This document shows, piece after piece, positions 59,853-64,000 of a stretch of 64,000 bases of DNA. The DNA lies in the NCBI GenBank assembly GCA_905160935.1, contig CAJHZI010000478.1, positions 829,001 through 893,000 of the forward strand, in the 5' to 3' direction. The position numbers were made by a program, and so were the translations under genes. Every line of letters starts with the position of its first letter. The stretch's first letter is position 1. The stretch comes from Enchytraeus crypticus. Lineage: Eukaryota; Annelida; Clitellata; Enchytraeida; Enchytraeidae. The notes beneath the pieces were generated by a model. That model was not told the origin of the DNA, did no database searches, and saw only the letters and a list, made by a program, of their open reading frames with translations.

Positions 59853-60480
59853 AAGAAAGCATTTGTTTGCTTTATGCTCTATGTAAATTAATGTAAATCA
59901 GTAGGCGACTTTTGTTGCCTTCTCAAGACAAATAGTAGATAGCCAAATGTATAATCAAGTATAATAGATGGAGTTAAATGTTATACCTGTTAGAGATTAT
60001 GTATCTTGTGTGTATCAAAATTAATTCTTTTTTACTGAATGAACCATTATGAAATGACTAAACAGCTGGCTATTAATGACTTATTGATTGACTGAATTCC
60101 CTGTCATATTTAATGTTTTTGACTAAAATGTTTAGCAATTAAGCATTTTAGCAAGCTGAATGTCAGTTGTTTAACCTAACATTACAATAGAGTTGAATAA
60201 CTTGTTTGCAATTTGGTAAAGGCTCTTATAGGACTATATGATTTCTTTATAAGAATTCTCTTTTTTATTACAAAATCTGTGTCTGCAGACTGCATGTAAA
60301 TGTTGTGCTGGGTATTGAGATCAGTTAAGTTCTCAGGATTCTATGATTTCAAGTAGTTGATGAAGTTAATTTAACATTTTTCTTTTATCATTCATTTTAA
60401 GAAGTTTTATAATATATTTATTTTAGATCTTTCTCATTCTTCTCATTGAACTTTTTATCATCCCTACTAGTTCATTTAAA

Positions 60481-63260
60481 ATGGCTGATGACAGCAAGGC
60501 TGGTACTGATGGATCAACGCAGGACTTGAATCCTTCTTCAGAATCAGCACAAGTTATCGATAAATGGCCGCATGATGAGAGCAAACATTTGTCCACTGCT
60601 ATGGCTTATTCGCACAGCTCAATTGATGAATACACTGGCAAACTAGTTGATCCCAGCAAAGAATCTGTAATGGAAATCTGTGACAGTACAAATGAAGCAA
60701 TTGAGATGCTGAAAGCCGATTCAGCAAGCCCTGCTATACACGATGCTGTCATGCAATCACTTGAGTCTCATGTAACAAGCGATGACATGGAGGTGGATAG
60801 CCAGCCAGTTGTAAGTCATACACATGAGCCGGATGTCAAGTGTGCCAAAGAGGCCGAAGGCACTGAGCCCGCTATGATACAGTCAGAGCAATCGGGGAAA
60901 GGGCCCAGTGAGGGTCAGTCTCTTTTTTCAGAGAGTGTAACTACGAAGAATTTCAACTTTGTAAATCTATCATCAATCAGGCTTGAAGCTGGAACCATGG
61001 AAGTGCAATCCGGTGAGTACGAGAACTTGTGCCGAAGGGTATAATTTAGCGTCAAAGTTGATCCTGAGATACCCGTTTTGAAGACCTGAACTTATTCCAG
61101 TTTTTGTGATGAAAGTTTTAGTAAAATTTAAAGTAATTTCTTAATGAGAATTTGTGGAGAATTTATGGTAATTTTCCTATAAAAATTATTTTAATTTATG
61201 AATGCGTGAGCATTGAAGTTTTTAATATGCTTAAAATATGTCATTGGTTACTTCCGAGTGCTGTGCCTCTGCTTTTTGTGGATTTAGCCAACAGTCAAGT
61301 TTTATTGATCCTCTAATTGCTTTCTTTGCTCTATGACTTATTCTGTAAATCATTTACTTTTATTCAAATTAATAATTATCTCTATATTTATGAACTTTCA
61401 TTAGCTATATTATACATTAAAATAGTAATAAATCAGCCGTAACTTAATAAACGTTGTTCAGTTAGAAAATTAGGGATAGAATTTAAGCTCCTCTATTTTA
61501 TTGTTAAACATACAGGTCTGTTACTTATGGTCTCTGGTTTAATTCTTTAAATAATTCATTTTTGTTTGCTTTGATTCTGTTAATGCTGACCTTAATAATC
61601 ATCCATTTCAATTCTATTCAAGCTAATTGAAATCCTTTTATGTCAATGCTATCCAAATTAAGCTACTTATATTCAATTTATTTCTATGTTATCCAAGCTA
61701 CTTATCAATTTATTTAAACGCTATCCAAGCTAATTATAACCCATTTCAATGATTTTAAAGCTACTTTTAATCTATTTATTTCAATGCTATTTTAGCTAGT
61801 TATAATCAATTTATTTCAGATTTTCAATGCTATTCAAGCTACTCATAATCCATTTTCTAATGCTATTCAAGCTACTCAGTACTATGGTTTTGATTGAAAG
61901 TTTCATTTTGCCTTGATAACTAACTTCTCTTATTTGATCATTAAGTCACAATCTTTTTAAATAACACATTCGTTTATATTGATTATATCTGACACAACGC
62001 TGGAATCTTGCACATTTAGAAAAGCAAATAAAGTAATTTGTAGAGCTTTAGACAATTCATTGCAATGAATTGAGTAAAGCTACGTTAATAAAGCTACGGT
62101 TAGTTCGATTAGTTCGATTAATACTGCGTATCTTGTGGCTTTTTAAAGCTTGTTTAATATTTCAAATAGAATATATGTCTATTTTTTAAAATTGGGATTG
62201 ATCTATTAAATTTAGCCTCTCTAACTGGAGATAACCTATAATACCTCAATTTATAGCATATCTAAGTATTATATCTACTTCTTTATTCGTCAACATTTGA
62301 CAGGAAGAAAAAGAACAGAAATGAAATCAAACAGCATGAAAATGAAAAGTAAAATTAAAGTAAAAATCATCGTAAATCGAAATAGACAAACCAGTTAGAC
62401 AGTTACAGGTTCAGTTAATCAGAATACTCGCTTCAGCTACAAGAGGTGAACCAATAGAAATAAAAAATGTTTGGTTCTATTCCTGACTGAGTTTAGGCTG
62501 CCTTTATATCATTTCATAAATAGGCCTGTTTTGATATTTTACTATATTCATATTATAGTTGAATTAATTGGTAATTTATAATTTTAGTTTCATTACCTTT
62601 AGAGTAGAGTTTTAAATAAATGCTTGATTTCCATAAATTTTTCATGGGTTTTCACAATTTTCTGATTCGTCTCTTTTTTGTCTAGTTACTCCAGTTAACT
62701 GTGTAGGTCACTTAGAAGTGACGTACACGTAATTGCTTGACAAGCTATTTGATTTTGGTTGCTTTATTGTATTTCATGGTTGAGTGTAGTTAATGATTTA
62801 TGGTTGAGGGTATTTCATGATTGAATGGTAGAGATTCACTGATGCATAAAAATTATCAACAACATGCCATGATTAAGCTTATTATTGTAAACTTTGTACC
62901 CAATCGGCACGGCAGCTCATTTGGAACGACGTCTATAAATTGTTTAGAATTTAAGTGCGCATAGCAAATTTCCCTCGGCGAATTGAGGCAAGCCAAGTTA
63001 ACAATATGTAGCTGCTGTTTATGTAGTGTCCATTTCTAAAGAGTTACTGAATGGGCAATGATTGCGGAACTGTTGAATATGTTCAGTATTTTTGAATTTT
63101 GGTGGTTTTTTTTCTGACAATTATTTGACAGATTTTGACTGATTAATTGCAGGGTATGGCTCAGAAGATGGGGAAGAGGATGAATATTACAAACCAAAGA
63201 CCTTGGAAGAGCTGGGCCACCTGTTTGTTGAGGAATGTCCAGATGGAAGTCAGCTTCTTG
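60481..63260 (+). CDS. Unrecognised acidic protein, first two coding exons (runs off the window)
   Basis: Two exons, 60481-61012 and 63153-63260, join in phase 1 and give 213 residues, with the reading frame still open at the last donor (GTATAT at 63261). The ATG follows an in-frame TAA in TTTAAAATGG. Exon 1 is a hydrophilic, Ser/Asp/Glu-rich segment without signal peptide or membrane span, as in a disordered nuclear or cytosolic tail. Exon 2 begins YGSEDGEEDEYYKPKTLEEL and continues GHLFVEECPDGSQLL, which looks like the beginning of a folded domain. I do not recognise the family. The window's last bases (CTTGACAG) could be the next 3' splice site. Existence is well supported by length, splice signals and codon pattern; function is unknown. 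Confidence 0.7.
61620..61885. repeat. Degenerate 35-bp tandem repeat
   Basis: Six or seven units of CAATGCTATTCAAGCTACTT plus ATAATCCATTTATTT, much diverged, in the intron of the unrecognised gene. Confidence 0.75.
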
Positions 63261-63351
63261 GTATATATACATATTGTACATTCTTAAATTTATTGATTTG
63301 TTGATTGATATTTAGGTATTTTATAATTCATGTGATTATATCAATTTTTAG

Positions 63352-63668
63352 TGTTTAATTGAGCCATTTGTGTGATTGAAGCAATATTAATGGCATCATT
63401 TGTGTGATTGAAGTAATATTAATGGTATCATTTGTGTGATTGAAGTAATATTAATGGTATCATTTGTGTGATTGAAGTAATATTAATGGTATCATTTGTG
63501 TGATTGAAGTAATATTAATGGTATCATTTGTGTGATTGAAGTAATATTAATGGTATCATTTGTGTGATTGAAGTAATATTAATGGTATCATTTGTGTGAT
63601 TGAAGTAATATTAATGGTATCATTTGTGTGATTGAAGTAATATTAATGGTATCATTTGTGTGATTGTC
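63352..63668. repeat. 32-bp minisatellite, about ten near-identical copies
   Basis: CATTTGTGTGATTGAAGTAA plus TATTAATGGTAT, nearly perfect across nine units, which suggests recent expansion. Confidence 0.95.
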
Positions 63669-63781
63669 GGTGTAGACTATAATTGATTGAATTTGATCAT
63701 TTAAAGGAATCATTTATTTTCAGTTTCAATATTTGTATCTCTTAGATTATAACGCTATAGGCTACATGTAGCGTTATGTAG

Positions 63782-63956
63782 CGATCGCACCCGCCTACTC
63801 GAGGCAGGAGTGCCCCCCGATGAAGGGCACCCCGGTGGAGGGGTGCTCCCGGTAGCCCCTCCACCTGGGGTGGAGGGGTGCCCCACCTCCTGGGGTTGAG
63901 GGGGTGTCCCAGCTCCCAGGGTGGAGGGGGTGTCTAACCACCCGGGGTGAAGGGGT
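63782..63956. repeat. GC-rich repeat island
   Basis: Units like GGGGTGGAGGGGTGCCCCAC and CTCCCAGGGTGGAGGGGGTG, some 70 percent or more GC in an AT-rich setting, with many G runs. It resembles in character the island at 7048-7172 but not in sequence. Confidence 0.85.
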
Positions 63957-64000
63957 GGAATTTGACATCTGAATGTGAATGTGTATCTTGCACTTGACAG

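Overview
This window comes from an animal nuclear genome. It is AT-rich, its genes are split by phase-consistent GT-AG introns, and it is crowded with SINE and LINE fragments and minisatellites. The gene set (an ARNT-type bHLH-PAS factor, a recognisable SYCP1, a SCAMP) indicates a metazoan. A recognisable SYCP1 argues against flies and nematodes. Most likely it is a non-vertebrate such as a lophotrochozoan, cnidarian or sponge, but no sequence here fixes the phylum.

Layout. (1) 77-8514, + strand: the last nine coding exons of ARNT, from the end of PAS-A through PAS-B to the C-terminal tail; the bHLH part lies to the left of the window. (2) 8515-14662: intergenic, with a MITE carrying a perfect 8-bp target-site duplication, SINE pieces and tandem repeats. 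(3) 36097-14663, - strand: a complete SYCP1 (synaptonemal complex transverse filament protein) that I assembled as 27 coding exons, 4044 nt including the stop, 1347 aa, with every intron phase agreeing. (4) 36130-43302: intergenic, with a 1074-bp foldback transposon flanked by a 6-bp duplication. (5) 43303-52173, + strand: a complete SCAMP in eight exons, 354 aa. (6) 52174-60480: intergenic, with SINEs and LINE ends. (7) 60481 to the right edge, + strand: the first two coding exons of an acidic protein I do not recognise.

The four genes have no evident functional link; this is an ordinary animal neighbourhood and I see no operon-like or defence-like system. The unusual material is in the structure. 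At least three minisatellites grew out of gene landmarks (the 3' splice site of an ARNT exon, the SYCP1 stop codon and the SCAMP stop codon). SYCP1 contains a recurring three-exon block with matching lengths and phases. The mobile elements include a foldback element, an 8-bp-TSD MITE, a 5S rRNA-derived SINE and several tRNA-like SINE families.
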